DNA of 64,000 bases from an uncultured Collinsella sp. (GCA_900541875.1 UQLF01000005.1:1-64000), one strand, 5' to 3'. Counted from the first letter of the stretch, positions 17,444 to 26,772 are shown. Notes: a model not told the origin generated them from the sequence alone. Program-made: numbers and translations.

Positions 17444-17462
17444 AAGTGACGTTTGCCCAGGT

Positions 17463-17503
17463 AAAACCTGCCAAAATAAACCTGTCCCTTTTTGGCAGGT
17501 TTT
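17463..17503 (-). terminator. Family D hairpin copy 1, 3' of moaC-mobB
   Basis: Arms AAAACCTGCCAAAA (17463-17476) and complement (17490-17503) around the loop TAAACCTGTCCCT. It starts at the stop codon and ends with TTTT-type flanks, so it is a good terminator. The same loop is inverted at 63268-63302. Confidence 0.75.
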
Positions 17504-18806
17504 AGGCCAGATGGTCTTGGATCAGATCGCAGATGGCTCGGGCGTCGTTGATGTTGATGGCTCGGGTCGCAAAGCCGGCGTCGAAGGCCTGACGCGCCAG
17601 TGCCTCGTTGCAGGCAAGGGCCAGCGTGTGACCGTCGACCAGGTCGAGCGAGCTCTTACCGCGCAGACGGTCGACACCGGAGCGCGCGACCACGATGTTG
17701 TCGAAGCCCTCGGTCTTGTAGCCCTCGATGATCACCACGTCGACATCGTTGTATCGCGACAGCAGCTCACGCGCGGGCATCTCGTCCTCCTCGCGCGTGT
17801 CGGCGTACTCCGCCCAGCGCGTGGCGCAGATGAGGCCCACGTGCTTGGATCCGGCCTGGTGATGGCGCCAGGTGTCCTTAGCGGGCACATCGATATCAAA
17901 GCCGTGATGCCCATGATGCTTGAGCGAACCCACGCGCAGGCCGTGGCGGGTGAGCTCGGCGATAACCTTCTCGACGAGCGTGGTCTTGCCCGAGTTCTGG
18001 TAGCCGATAAACGCGATCGCGGGGACGGCCGGTGTCGGAGCTGCGGGCGCGACGGCGACGGGTGTACTCGCGAGTGCGTCGCCCGCGGCTCCCACGGCCT
18101 CAACGGCAGCAGCCTGACGCTCTGCGCGATCCCAGACGCCCGAGCGGCCGCCCTCCTTGTGCAGCAGGCGCACGTCGACGATCTCCATGCCGCGATCGAC
18201 CGCCTTGCACATGTCGTAGATCGTTAGGCACGCGGCACTCGCGCCGGTCAGGGCCTCCATCTCAATACCCGTCTTGCCCGTCACGCCGGCCGTAACCAGC
18301 ACGTGAAAACCGACCTGCCCGTCCGCGCGCGCCGGCGCCCAGCCCTCGGGCACGTCCTCGGCCGGCGTCCCCGCCGAAGCGATGGGCGCAATGTCGCACT
18401 TGCTCTTGGTAATGAGCAACGGATGGCACATGGGAATGATGTCGCTCGTACGCTTGATGGCCATAATGCCCGCCACACGCGCGCAGGCAAGCACGTCGCC
18501 CTTTTTGGCGCGGTCCTGCAGCACCATAGCCTGCGTCTCGGGATGCATGAGGATGGTGCCCTCGGCGATGGCAATGCGATGGGTCTCGGCCTTGTCGGAC
18601 ACGTCGACCATGCGCACCTCGCCCTTGGCGTCCACGTGCGTCAGCTCGTCGCGACGGGCGTCACGGGCGGGCTCGGTGGCAGCGCTGGCAGACGGCTGCG
18701 CGGACGCATCGGCGTTGCCAGCATTCGCCGCAGCCGTGACTTTGTGGGCAGACATCGCGGCCCTGCGAGCGGCCTTGGTGGCATCGGCGTACCTGCTCTT
18801 GGCCAT
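17502..18806 (-). CDS. Fused MoaC-MobB molybdenum cofactor protein
   Basis: 434-residue fusion. An Ala-rich lead of about 55 residues precedes MoaC (about 55-220), the cyclic pyranopterin monophosphate synthase that follows MoaA, with KRTSDIIPMCHPLLIT and MEALTGASAACLTIYDMCKA. After an Ala/Pro linker comes MobB (about 260-434), a GTPase linked to guanylation of the cofactor, with the P-loop GYQNSGKTT and the DVVIIEGYK motif. The ATG at 18806 has GGAGG eight bases upstream, inside the end of moaA; four bases separate the genes, so they are co-transcribed. The fusion suggests the organism makes a dinucleotide (MGD/MCD) form of the cofactor. Confidence 0.9.
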   Translation of the reverse strand: MAKSRYADATKAARRAAMSAHKVTAAANAGNADASAQPSASAATEPARDARRDELTHVDAKGEVRMVDVSDKAETHRIAIAEGTILMHPETQAMVLQDRAKKGDVLACARVAGIMAIKRTSDIIPMCHPLLITKSKCDIAPIASAGTPAEDVPEGWAPARADGQVGFHVLVTAGVTGKTGIEMEALTGASAACLTIYDMCKAVDRGMEIVDVRLLHKEGGRSGVWDRAERQAAAVEAVGAAGDALASTPVAVAPAAPTPAVPAIAFIGYQNSGKTTLVEKVIAELTRHGLRVGSLKHHGHHGFDIDVPAKDTWRHHQAGSKHVGLICATRWAEYADTREEDEMPARELLSRYNDVDVVIIEGYKTEGFDNIVVARSGVDRLRGKSSLDLVDGHTLALACNEALARQAFDAGFATRAININDARAICDLIQDHLA

Positions 18807-18810
18807 ATAA

Positions 18811-19866
18811 TCATCCTCCGATTTGGGACATAAATCGTTGCGTACCCTCAATTATCGCGTGTTCCTGCGGTTTGTGGGTCACGGCATCGCGCCAAATCGA
18901 AAGCACCTGCATATCATCACCACGGCGCAGCGCCTCGCGCACCGAATACTCGGCATCGCTGAACAGGCACGGACGCACGTTGCCATCGGCCGTCAGGCGC
19001 AGCCGGTTGCAGTTCGCGCAAAAATGATTGGACATGGCGCTAATAAAGCCGACCGTTCCCGCCGCGCCCGGAAAGTGCCAATAGCGCGCAGGGCCCGCGC
19101 CGGCAGGAGCGTCGTTGATGTCGAGCGGCTCGAGCTCGCCCAGACCCGCCGCGGCGGCCCCGGCATTGATGCGCGCCCGCAGCTCGTCACTCGGCACGGT
19201 GTCGCTCGCGTCCCACAACTCGGGATTGAGCGCGGGCGCATGCGGATCCACAGCGCAATGCGAACTCGTGTGCTCATCGCCGATGGGCATATATTCGATA
19301 AATCGCAGATGAATGGGGCGGTCGACGGTCAGCCGTGCGAGGGCCGTCACATCCTGGTTGAGCCGACGCACAACAACGCAGTTGACCTTAACGGGCTCAA
19401 AGCCCCAAGCCAGCGCCGCATCGATGCCAGCCATGGTCTGCTCGAGCCGACCCAGGCGCGTGATCTTTCCAAAGAGCGTAGGGTCGAGCGTGTCGAGCGA
19501 AATGTTGACGCGGTTAAGCCCGGCATCTTTGAGCTGCGGCGCCAGCTTGGGCAGCAGGGCGCCGTTAGTGGTGAGCGAGATGTCCTCGATCTGCGGGATC
19601 GCACGAATGTCGCGAATGAGCGGGATGATGCGGCGGCTGACCAGCGGCTCGCCGCCCGTCAGCCGCACGCGGCGAATGCCCTCCCCCGCTACCAAGCGCA
19701 CAAAGCGGGCGATTTCCTCGGCGCTGAGCAGCTCGTCGTGCGCGCGGGGCGCCACGCCATCGGCCGGCATGCAGTAAATGCAGCGGAAATTGCACTTGTC
19801 GGTAACGGCAATGCGCAGGTAGTTGATATCGCGGCCAAAGCCGTCATGTTGCACGCGCCCGTCCAC
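18811..19866 (-). CDS. moaA: GTP 3',8-cyclase MoaA (radical SAM)
   Basis: First enzyme of molybdenum cofactor synthesis; it rearranges GTP with S-adenosylmethionine and two [4Fe-4S] clusters. The 351-residue protein has the radical SAM motif CNFRCIYC (C25, C29, C32), the GGEPL motif, and the C-terminal cluster region FCANCNRLRLTADGNVRPC. The start is GTG at 19866 with AGGAGG six bases upstream. Operon with moaC-mobB. Confidence 0.95.
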   Translation of the reverse strand: MDGRVQHDGFGRDINYLRIAVTDKCNFRCIYCMPADGVAPRAHDELLSAEEIARFVRLVAGEGIRRVRLTGGEPLVSRRIIPLIRDIRAIPQIEDISLTTNGALLPKLAPQLKDAGLNRVNISLDTLDPTLFGKITRLGRLEQTMAGIDAALAWGFEPVKVNCVVVRRLNQDVTALARLTVDRPIHLRFIEYMPIGDEHTSSHCAVDPHAPALNPELWDASDTVPSDELRARINAGAAAAGLGELEPLDINDAPAGAGPARYWHFPGAAGTVGFISAMSNHFCANCNRLRLTADGNVRPCLFSDAEYSVREALRRGDDMQVLSIWRDAVTHKPQEHAIIEGTQRFMSQIGG

Positions 19867-19998
19867 GCGGCCCTCCTCTCACGCGGCGTTTTATTCTTCG
19901 GAAAACATAATACCCCACGAGAGAATCATGCCGACACCCGTACGACAGGACAGGTTGCTTCGAGCAAAACGGACTTTCCAAGCCCATCCTCAACACGC

Positions 19999-20063
19999 AA
20001 ACCATCACAACATTCGATGCTTTTCCCGTTTTTGGCAAAAAACGTCGGATGTTGTGATGGTTT
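19999..20063. repeat. Palindromic repeat, family B copy 3
   Basis: Arms AAACCATCACAACATTCGA (19999-20017) and TCGGATGTTGTGATGGTT (20045-20062), one mismatch. Its centre (GCTTTTCCCG...TTTGGCAAAAAACG) is almost identical to copy 4, unlike copies 1 and 2. It lies 3' of the nuclease-like gene. Confidence 0.85.
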
Positions 20064-20101
20064 GCCTGCCCACGGCACCCCGCAGAAGGACCGGAACGTC
20101 C

Positions 20102-21139
20102 CTAAAGGCCGCCGTCCCAGTGCCGGATCACGAACTCTCGCAGGTCATTCTGCCGCTTTTGGAACGCTTCGCTTCGGTCGCACTTAAGACCCATAGCGAG
20201 CGCGATGGCGTTCATCGCCCGGTGCAATTGCAGCTGATGGGCAAACTGAGTCCCGGTGAGGACGATCATCCTAAAGCCCAGCGCGCTCAGCACGGTCATC
20301 CGCTCCGCATCCGACGCGCTGCGCTGTTTATCAAGATGGTCCAAGCCGTTGTATTCAATCCCCGTACCGTTCGCAGGCGCATATACGTCGATCTCGAAAT
20401 ACCCGGCCTTTGCGAGATACTTGAACTCGTTGGGAACATCGACCCGATGGTTGAGCTCAACCTTGGCGTATCCCAGCCCGCCCTGGGAACGTTTTGCTAC
20501 GACCATGATTGCGGTGGCCGTCTCCATGGGCGAACGCGCGCCATCGTGCACGCGCTTGAGCACGGCGGCCGCGCGCACAGCCCCCTGACGAGATCGGTTC
20601 TCGTTGCAATAAGCAATCAAGTCGGCAACGGTATACCTCTGCCCCATCTCGATATAATCGCCTGTCGACAGATGATTCAAATGGTAACGGGCGCAGATTT
20701 CGTAGCCATATTCCAGCTGTTCGGGCTCGCTCATCCACGAACCCGCTTGGACAAAGCACATGACCTCATCAACCACCAGAAGGCCCTCTGCCACCTCGAT
20801 AAGATGACCTGGAGGTACCGGCGCCCCAAACACGTGGCACCTAAATCCAGCCGGCGTCGAGCGCTCAAAATCGAAGTTGACGAGCGTGTCGATATGATCG
20901 AGCTCTTCTCGCGGAATACCGAGCGAGACCAGATAGTCGGCAACGATTCCAACTGCCGTTGAAGCCCTCAGCCCCTTGGCATCGAGTCCCAATTTGGGCA
21001 GGCTCGCAGTCGGCTCCGCCTCGTTAGCAAGCGAGTCCTCATCGTATAGGATACTTGCTCGCGAGAGCGGCTCGGACGGGCGCGCCACGTTGTGGTACAG
21101 CCAGGCAGTCTTATGGGACAGGACGATCGGCAGGTCCAT
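20102..21139 (-). CDS. PD-(D/E)XK-like (DUF559-type) putative nuclease
   Basis: 345 residues; function not established. The C-terminal third has the layout of DUF559/Vsr-like endonuclease domains: SPMET (E206), EIDVYAP (D251), GIEYNG (E262) and DAER with a following ALGFRMIVLTG strand. The N-terminal part (MDLPIVLSHKTAWLYHNV, then a mixed alpha/beta region) is like that of AbiEi-type regulators and related actinobacterial proteins. GGAGGG precedes the ATG. Near-identical palindromic repeats (19999-20063 and 21241-21305) flank the gene, so the 1.3-kb unit may be a cassette. It could be a defence or repeat-processing nuclease. Monocistronic. Confidence 0.6.
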   Translation of the reverse strand: MDLPIVLSHKTAWLYHNVARPSEPLSRASILYDEDSLANEAEPTASLPKLGLDAKGLRASTAVGIVADYLVSLGIPREELDHIDTLVNFDFERSTPAGFRCHVFGAPVPPGHLIEVAEGLLVVDEVMCFVQAGSWMSEPEQLEYGYEICARYHLNHLSTGDYIEMGQRYTVADLIAYCNENRSRQGAVRAAAVLKRVHDGARSPMETATAIMVVAKRSQGGLGYAKVELNHRVDVPNEFKYLAKAGYFEIDVYAPANGTGIEYNGLDHLDKQRSASDAERMTVLSALGFRMIVLTGTQFAHQLQLHRAMNAIALAMGLKCDRSEAFQKRQNDLREFVIRHWDGGL

Positions 21140-21240
21140 GAGCCCTCCAATGGAGTCGGATAACCAACCTTATTCCCCTGCCCACGGGTCCGCACACCTT
21201 CGTGCACAAGAAAGCGATTCCACCCGGTCGAGTGGCAGAA

Positions 21241-21305
21241 AAACCATCACAACATTCGGTGCTTTTCCCGATTTTGGCAAAAAACGTCGAATGTTGTGAT
21301 GGTTT
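21241..21305. repeat. Palindromic repeat, family B copy 4
   Basis: Arms AAACCATCACAACATTCG (21241-21258) and TCGAATGTTGTGATGGTTT (21287-21305). Lies between the ABC exporter stop and the nuclease-like gene. Centre nearly identical to copy 3. Confidence 0.85.
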
Positions 21306-21353
21306 GAGGCGAGGTAAGGGGCACGGAGGGCCAAAGCATCGCGCTCGAACGGG

Positions 21354-23252
21354 TTAATCCAACTCTTTTAAGCCATGCGCCAGCTGCCAGTACTCGCCGT
21401 GCTGGGCGAGCAACTCTTCGTGCGTGCCGCGCTCGATGATGCGGCCGTGTTCGAGGACCATGATGGCGTCGGCGTCGCGGACGGTGGACAGGCGGTGCGC
21501 AATCATAAACGTGGTGCGTCCGCGCATGATGCGGTCCATACCGCGCTCGATGAGCTTTTCGGTACGCGTGTCAATGGAGCTCGTGGCCTCGTCCAGAATG
21601 AGCACCGGCGGGTCAGCGACGGCCACGCGCGCGATGGCGAGCAGCTGGCGCTGGCCCTGCGACAGGTTGGCGCCATCGGCCGTGACCGGTGTGTCGTAGC
21701 CCTGCGGCAGGCGGCGGATAAACGAATCCGCGCAGGCGGCCTCGGCAGCGGCGCGCACCTCTTCGTCGGTCGCGTCGAGCTTGCCAAAGCGGATGTTCTG
21801 CGCAATGGTGCCGCTAAACAGGTGCGTGTCCTGCAGCACAATGCCGAGTGACCCGCGCAGGCTGGCCTTGGCAATATGCTTGACGTCGATGCCGTCGTAC
21901 GTGATCTCGCCGTCATCGACCTCGTAGAAGCGGTTGATGAGGTTGGTGATGGTCGTCTTTCCGGCGCCCGTCGAGCCAACAAAGGCGATCTTTTGCCCCG
22001 GTTTGGCGAACAGGTTGAGATCCGTGAGCACGCGGGTGCCTGGCACGTAAGAAAAGTCCACGGCATGGAAGCGCACGTCGCCGGCGAGCGGGACCAGACC
22101 GGTAACAAGCTCGGTACCGTCGGCTGCCACCGCACGACCCGATTCATCAACGGCTGCCACGTCATGCAAATGCCCGTACGCGCCCACGCCCTGGCCCTCG
22201 GGAATTTTCCACGCCCACGCGGCATCGCCCGTCTGCACCAGCTCCACGCAGCCCTCGTCCACCTCGGGCTTAAGGTCCATAGCCGCAAACAGGCGCTCGG
22301 CACCGGCCAACGCGTTGAGCAAGAAGTTGCCGAGCTGCGTAAACTGGTTGATGGGCATGGCGGCTTGGCGCACAAAGACCAGGTAGCTTGCAAGCGCGCC
22401 CACGTCGGCCAGGCCCTTGATGCAGAGCATGCCGCCCGCCACGGCGACGATGGCATAGTTGACGTAGCCAATCACGACGGTCATGGGCACCATGGAGTTG
22501 GCATAGCTCACGGCGGCGGTGCCGGTGCGGCGAAGCTCGTCGTTGCGGCAGGTGAAGCCGGTGAGATTCGCTGCCTCGCGGTTAAAGACCTTGATGACCT
22601 TTTGGCCCGAGACCATCTCTTCGATATATCCGTCCAGGTCGCCAAGCGATGCCTGCTGGGCGGCAAAGAAGCGCTTAGAGCGCGCGCCCGAGTAGCGCGC
22701 ATACAGCACAATGGCCGCATCGCACACGAGCGTGATAATCGTGAGCTGCCAGTTAAGGATGATGAGCATGGCTGTGGTGCCGATCACCTGAATGGTCGCC
22801 TGAATCACGTTGGCAAAGCTGTTGTTGAGCGCCTCGGAGACGGTGTCGACGTCGTTGGTGAAAAAGCTCATGATGTCGCCCGAGCGCGTACTGTCGAAAT
22901 AGCTGAGCGGCAGCGTCTGAATGTGCGCGAACAGGTCACGGCGGATGTCGGAAACCACGCGTTGGGCCGCGCGCACCATGATCTGCGAGTAGCCTAGAGC
23001 CGAGAGCACGCCCGCGGCGTAGATGATCGCCGTTACGATGACCTGCTTGGTGAGCAGCTCCTCGCCGCCCGCGGCCAGGCCGTTGACGATGGGGCGCACC
23101 ATATAGGTGCCGGCAAGGCTCGCGATGGCGGCGATGGAGGCCAGCACACCAACCGCCAGCAGCGAGAACTTGGCATGCCCCATGTAGGAGAGCAAGCGGC
23201 GGAGCGTTCGGCGCAGATTGGCCGGACGAGCCTGAGCGGAAGTCTTAGGCAT
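21354..23252 (-). CDS. ABC exporter, permease-ATPase half (second of pair)
   Basis: Half-transporter of 632 residues: six membrane helices (about 30-330) followed by a nucleotide-binding domain (about 390-632). Walker A GSTGAGKTT, ABC signature LSQGQRQ, Walker B PVLILDEATSS and the H-loop IAHRLST are all present, so this half has an intact catalytic set. The start at 23252 overlaps the previous gene by eight bases; longer in-frame readings fall inside that gene. An insertion (about residues 355-395, VQTGDAAWAWKIPEGQGVG...) precedes the ATPase domain. It pairs with the upstream half as an LmrCD/BmrCD-like multidrug or lipid exporter; substrate unknown. Confidence 0.92.
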   Translation of the reverse strand: MPKTSAQARPANLRRTLRRLLSYMGHAKFSLLAVGVLASIAAIASLAGTYMVRPIVNGLAAGGEELLTKQVIVTAIIYAAGVLSALGYSQIMVRAAQRVVSDIRRDLFAHIQTLPLSYFDSTRSGDIMSFFTNDVDTVSEALNNSFANVIQATIQVIGTTAMLIILNWQLTIITLVCDAAIVLYARYSGARSKRFFAAQQASLGDLDGYIEEMVSGQKVIKVFNREAANLTGFTCRNDELRRTGTAAVSYANSMVPMTVVIGYVNYAIVAVAGGMLCIKGLADVGALASYLVFVRQAAMPINQFTQLGNFLLNALAGAERLFAAMDLKPEVDEGCVELVQTGDAAWAWKIPEGQGVGAYGHLHDVAAVDESGRAVAADGTELVTGLVPLAGDVRFHAVDFSYVPGTRVLTDLNLFAKPGQKIAFVGSTGAGKTTITNLINRFYEVDDGEITYDGIDVKHIAKASLRGSLGIVLQDTHLFSGTIAQNIRFGKLDATDEEVRAAAEAACADSFIRRLPQGYDTPVTADGANLSQGQRQLLAIARVAVADPPVLILDEATSSIDTRTEKLIERGMDRIMRGRTTFMIAHRLSTVRDADAIMVLEHGRIIERGTHEELLAQHGEYWQLAHGLKELD

Positions 23253-25068
23253 GGCGCTCACCCCCTTCCAGGGATGATCCGTATGCGACGGAGGAAAACG
23301 GATCGTTCGCGTCGTCGACATCACCGTCGTCGCTCGCATCACCCGCGAACTCCATCTGCGAGGCGTAAATCTCCTGGTAGATGTTGTCACCTGCCAGCAG
23401 CTCCTCATGCGCGCCCACGCCGTGGACACGGCCGTCATCCAGCACCACGATGCGGTCGGCATCCATCACGCTTGCGATACGCTGGGCGATGATGATCACC
23501 GTCGTGTCGGGAATCTGGGCGATATGCTCGCGGATCTTGGCGTCGGTCGCCATATCGACCGCACTGGTCGAGTCATCAAAAATGAGCACGCGCGGGTGCT
23601 TGAGCAGCGTGCGCGCGATGCACAGGCGTTGCTTCTGGCCGCCCGAAACACCGGCGCCACCCTGGCCCAACTCGCCGCCCAGCCCGCCGATGCGATCCAG
23701 AAACTCGTCCACGCACGCCGCACGGCAGGCATCCAACAACTCCTCGTCGGTGGCATCGGGCGCGCCCCACTGCAGGTTCTCGCGTACGGTGCCCGTGAAC
23801 AGCACGTTCTTTTGCAGCACAATGCCCACCGCATCGCGTAGGGCAACCAGGTCGTAGTCGCGCACGTCGCGCCCACCCACGAGCACGGCGCCCTCAGTCG
23901 CGTCGTACAGGCGCGCGATGAGCTGCACGAGCGAGCTCTTGCCCGAGCCCGTGCCGCCGAGCACGCCCACCGTGGAGCCCGGCTCGATGCAAAGGTCGAT
24001 ATGCTCGAGCACGTCCTCGGCAGCATCCGCGCGGTACTTAAACGACACATCGCGGAACTCGACACTTCCGTCGACAACTTCGCACACAGCCGCGTCTGCC
24101 GCGGGCGCCTCGATAAGCGAGCGCTCATCGAGGACGTGCGAGATACGCTCCACACTGGCGAGTGCGCGCGTAAGCAGCAAAAATACGTTGGAGATCATCA
24201 TGAGCGAGTTCATAATCAGCAAAACGTAGCTCATAAAGCCCGTGAGCGAACCCACGCCTAACTCGCCGGCGATAATCATGCGCCCGCCGATCCACAGGAT
24301 CGAGATGGCAGCAACGTACATCGACAGCTGAAACACCGGCAGGTTGAACACGGCATTGCCGAACGTCTTCGTCGCCGTATGCGCGAGCTCGGTATTGACG
24401 GTGTCGAACTTGGCCTCCTCGTGCTCGGCGCGCACATACGCCTTGACGGCGCGCACGGCAGTGAGGTCCTCCTGCACCACGCCGTTGAGGTGGTCCATCG
24501 AGGTCTGGAGTTGGCGGTAGAGCGGACTGACGCGATAGGTGATGACGCCCAGTACGATTGCCAGCACGGGCAAGATGATCGCAAAGACGGTGGCGAGCGG
24601 GCGCGACAGCGCCAGCGCGTAGATAAGGCCGACAACGAGCGTCACCGGGCCGCGCACCATGGGACGGAAGCCATTACCGATGGCATTTTGGATGACGGTA
24701 ATATCGGTGGTCATGCGGGTGACGAGCGAGCTGGCATCGTAGTTGTCCAGGTTGCCAAAAGCGAGCGTCTGGATCTTGCGATACTCTGCCTCGCGCAGGT
24801 TGGCGCCCAAGCCCGAGGCCACGCGAGCGGATGTGCGGGCATAGCCCAAGCCCAATACCAGCGAAAACGCCGCACACACCAACATGTACGCGCCTTGCAG
24901 CAGCATGTAGTTGATGTCGCCCGCAGGCACGCCCACGTCGATGATGTTCGCCATGATAACCGGGATAAACAGCTCGAGCGCCGTCTCGGCCGTCACAAAG
25001 AGCACGCCGAGTATGGCGTCGCGACGGTATTCCCCCAAGTAGGAAAACAGGATCTTGAGATTGCGCAC
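23245..25068 (-). CDS. ABC exporter, permease-ATPase half (first of pair)
   Basis: 607-residue half-transporter with an N-terminal membrane domain and C-terminal ATPase. Walker A is GGTGSGKSS and the signature is VSGGQKQR, but the residue after the Walker B aspartate (VLIFDDSTSA) is Asp instead of the catalytic Glu. That degenerate site is typical of one half of a heterodimeric exporter. The start is GTG at 25068 with GGGGGATG upstream. The C-terminal tail ends in an acidic DDGDVDDAND run. Translationally coupled to the second half. Confidence 0.92.
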   Translation of the reverse strand: MRNLKILFSYLGEYRRDAILGVLFVTAETALELFIPVIMANIIDVGVPAGDINYMLLQGAYMLVCAAFSLVLGLGYARTSARVASGLGANLREAEYRKIQTLAFGNLDNYDASSLVTRMTTDITVIQNAIGNGFRPMVRGPVTLVVGLIYALALSRPLATVFAIILPVLAIVLGVITYRVSPLYRQLQTSMDHLNGVVQEDLTAVRAVKAYVRAEHEEAKFDTVNTELAHTATKTFGNAVFNLPVFQLSMYVAAISILWIGGRMIIAGELGVGSLTGFMSYVLLIMNSLMMISNVFLLLTRALASVERISHVLDERSLIEAPAADAAVCEVVDGSVEFRDVSFKYRADAAEDVLEHIDLCIEPGSTVGVLGGTGSGKSSLVQLIARLYDATEGAVLVGGRDVRDYDLVALRDAVGIVLQKNVLFTGTVRENLQWGAPDATDEELLDACRAACVDEFLDRIGGLGGELGQGGAGVSGGQKQRLCIARTLLKHPRVLIFDDSTSAVDMATDAKIREHIAQIPDTTVIIIAQRIASVMDADRIVVLDDGRVHGVGAHEELLAGDNIYQEIYASQMEFAGDASDDGDVDDANDPFSSVAYGSSLEGGERHA

Positions 25069-25256
25069 GCAGGTTCATCCCCCATCAAACGTTGTTCGCA
25101 AACGCACGTATTATTGCGCGCCGAATAATGGTGTCAAGTATTCCGAAATCGTTTTCTGCAAGGTTAGCGCCGGCGGCGAGTTCTCGTGATGTGTGTCCAT
25201 ATTCACTCGGAATAATGGTGCGCGTGACTTTTTTCGCCCCACTGCCGACACAAACC

Positions 25257-25287
25257 TTGACTCTACAATCGTTGTAGGGTTTTCACT
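25257..25287 (+). promoter_or_regulatory. MerR-type promoter/operator upstream of the MATE gene
   Basis: TTGACT (-35, 25257-25262) and TTCACT (-10, 25282-25287) are separated by 19 bp, and the spacer region holds a dyad, ACTCTACAA / TTGTAGGGT (25260-25280). An overlong spacer filled by a dyad is the hallmark of MerR-family activated promoters. No merR gene is in the window. Confidence 0.7.
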
Positions 25288-25327
25288 ACACTGGTACGTA
25301 AACAAACCCAGCCAGAAAGCCCCGCCC

Positions 25328-26674
25328 ATGGAACACGACCTCACACGCGGCAATGTCCTCAAGACCATCGCGGTCTTTGCCCTGCCCTATATGCTCTCGT
25401 ACTTTTTGCAGATGCTCTACGGCATGGCCGACCTGTACATGATGGGGCAGTTTAGCGGCGCCGCCGGCATCACCGCCGTGGCAAATGGCGCGCAGACGCT
25501 CTATATGATTACCGTGGCGCTTGTGGGCCTGGCCATGGGAACGACGGTGGTCGTCGGCCACGCCGTGGGCTCACGCCGCTTCGACCGCGCCGAGACCGCC
25601 ATCGGCAACACCATCACGCTCTTTATGGGTGTCTCGGTAGTGCTGGCCGCCGTCCTGCTCGCACTGTGCCCGCAGATCGTGGCGCTCATTGGCACACCGG
25701 CCGAGGCAGTCGAAGGCACTGCCGCCTACCTGCGTATCTGCTTTGTCGGCATTCCCTTTATCGCCGCGTACAACATTCTTTCGGCCATCTTTCGCGGGCT
25801 GGGCGATTCGCGCTCGCCTATGTACGTGATCGGCGTGGCATGCATCATCAACATCGCGCTCGATTTTCTGTTTATCGGGCACATGGGGCTCGGCCCCGTG
25901 GGCGCGGCGCTCGGCACGGTGACCGCGCAGACGGCCAGCGTTGTCCTCGCGCTCGTGTGGCTCAAGAGCCGCCGCACGAACATCCACGTTAAGCGCAGCG
26001 ACCTGCGCCCCCAGCCCGAGGTGCTCGGCAGCATTCTTAAGATCGGCGTGCCCGTGGCCGTGCAGGACGGCTGCATCCAGGTGGCGTTTATGTTCATCAC
26101 CGTCATCGCCAACCACCGCGGCCTGGTCGACGCCGCCGCCGTGGGCCTGGTCGAGAAGATGATCAGCTTTTTGTTCATTGTGCCGAGCTCCATGGGCGCT
26201 ACCGTCAGCGCGCTCACGGCGCAAAACGCCGGTGCGGGCAAGGGTGACCGCGCGCGTCAGGTACTCAAGGACGCCATGACGATCTCGGTGGTGTACGGCT
26301 GCCTGATCACGGCGCTGATGTGGCTGGTGGCGCCGGCGTTTATCGGCTTTTTTGCCAAGGACGCCGCGGTGGTCGCCGCCGGCACCGGCTATATGCGCAG
26401 CTACATTTTCGACGCGATTTTTGCCGGCATCCACATTTGCTTTAGTGGCTTTTTCGCTGCGTACGGCAAGAGCTATATCGGCTTTGCGCACAACGTGCTA
26501 GCCGTGGCGCTCATTCGCGTGCCGGGCGCGTGGCTGCTGTCGAACGCCTATTCCGACACGCTGTTTCCCATGGGCATCGCTTCGCCGTGCGGATCGATTT
26601 TGTCGGCAGTCATTTGCGTTGTCGCGTTTACCGTGCTCAACCGCCGCGGGGCCTTTGACAAGTTGGCAGCGTAG
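25328..26674 (+). CDS. MATE family multidrug efflux transporter
   Basis: 448-residue membrane protein with 12 helices in two homologous halves, starting MEHDLTRGNVLKTIAVFALP. Sequences such as GMADLYMMGQF and DAAAVGLVEKMISF fit the NorM/DinF-like fold. MATE pumps export cationic drugs or metabolites with Na+ or H+ antiport. The start at 25328 was chosen for the family N-terminus, with a weak AGAAAG site; a longer in-frame reading crosses the promoter. Transcribed divergently from the ABC exporter and preceded by a MerR-type promoter, which suggests drug induction. Confidence 0.92.
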   Translation: MEHDLTRGNVLKTIAVFALPYMLSYFLQMLYGMADLYMMGQFSGAAGITAVANGAQTLYMITVALVGLAMGTTVVVGHAVGSRRFDRAETAIGNTITLFMGVSVVLAAVLLALCPQIVALIGTPAEAVEGTAAYLRICFVGIPFIAAYNILSAIFRGLGDSRSPMYVIGVACIINIALDFLFIGHMGLGPVGAALGTVTAQTASVVLALVWLKSRRTNIHVKRSDLRPQPEVLGSILKIGVPVAVQDGCIQVAFMFITVIANHRGLVDAAAVGLVEKMISFLFIVPSSMGATVSALTAQNAGAGKGDRARQVLKDAMTISVVYGCLITALMWLVAPAFIGFFAKDAAVVAAGTGYMRSYIFDAIFAGIHICFSGFFAAYGKSYIGFAHNVLAVALIRVPGAWLLSNAYSDTLFPMGIASPCGSILSAVICVVAFTVLNRRGAFDKLAA

Positions 26675-26772
26675 CGGGGCAACGCGAGATCGCCCTCATC
26701 GACGACATCATCAGCGACGACCCGGCGACCTACGTGACGCAGATCACGGTGCCCGTTACTGCGCTCGATTAA
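26674..26772 (+). pseudogene. Gene-end remnant, copy 1
   Basis: An open stretch encoding ...IALIDDIISDDPATYVTQIT...ALD and a TAA, followed by ACCTCCCGGA, half of a terminator arm. A similar sequence (SPSATYMTQIMLPATTPK and the full terminator) lies at 27833-27930. The two flank the PIN/antitoxin genes. The parent protein is not recognised. Confidence 0.5.

Noticed and set aside
23245..23462. A longer 702-codon start for the second ABC half
   Set aside because: The extra N-terminal residues overlap the preceding ABC gene in another frame and are Arg/Ser/Thr-rich noise; the ATG at 23252 has its own ribosome site and the family N-terminus.
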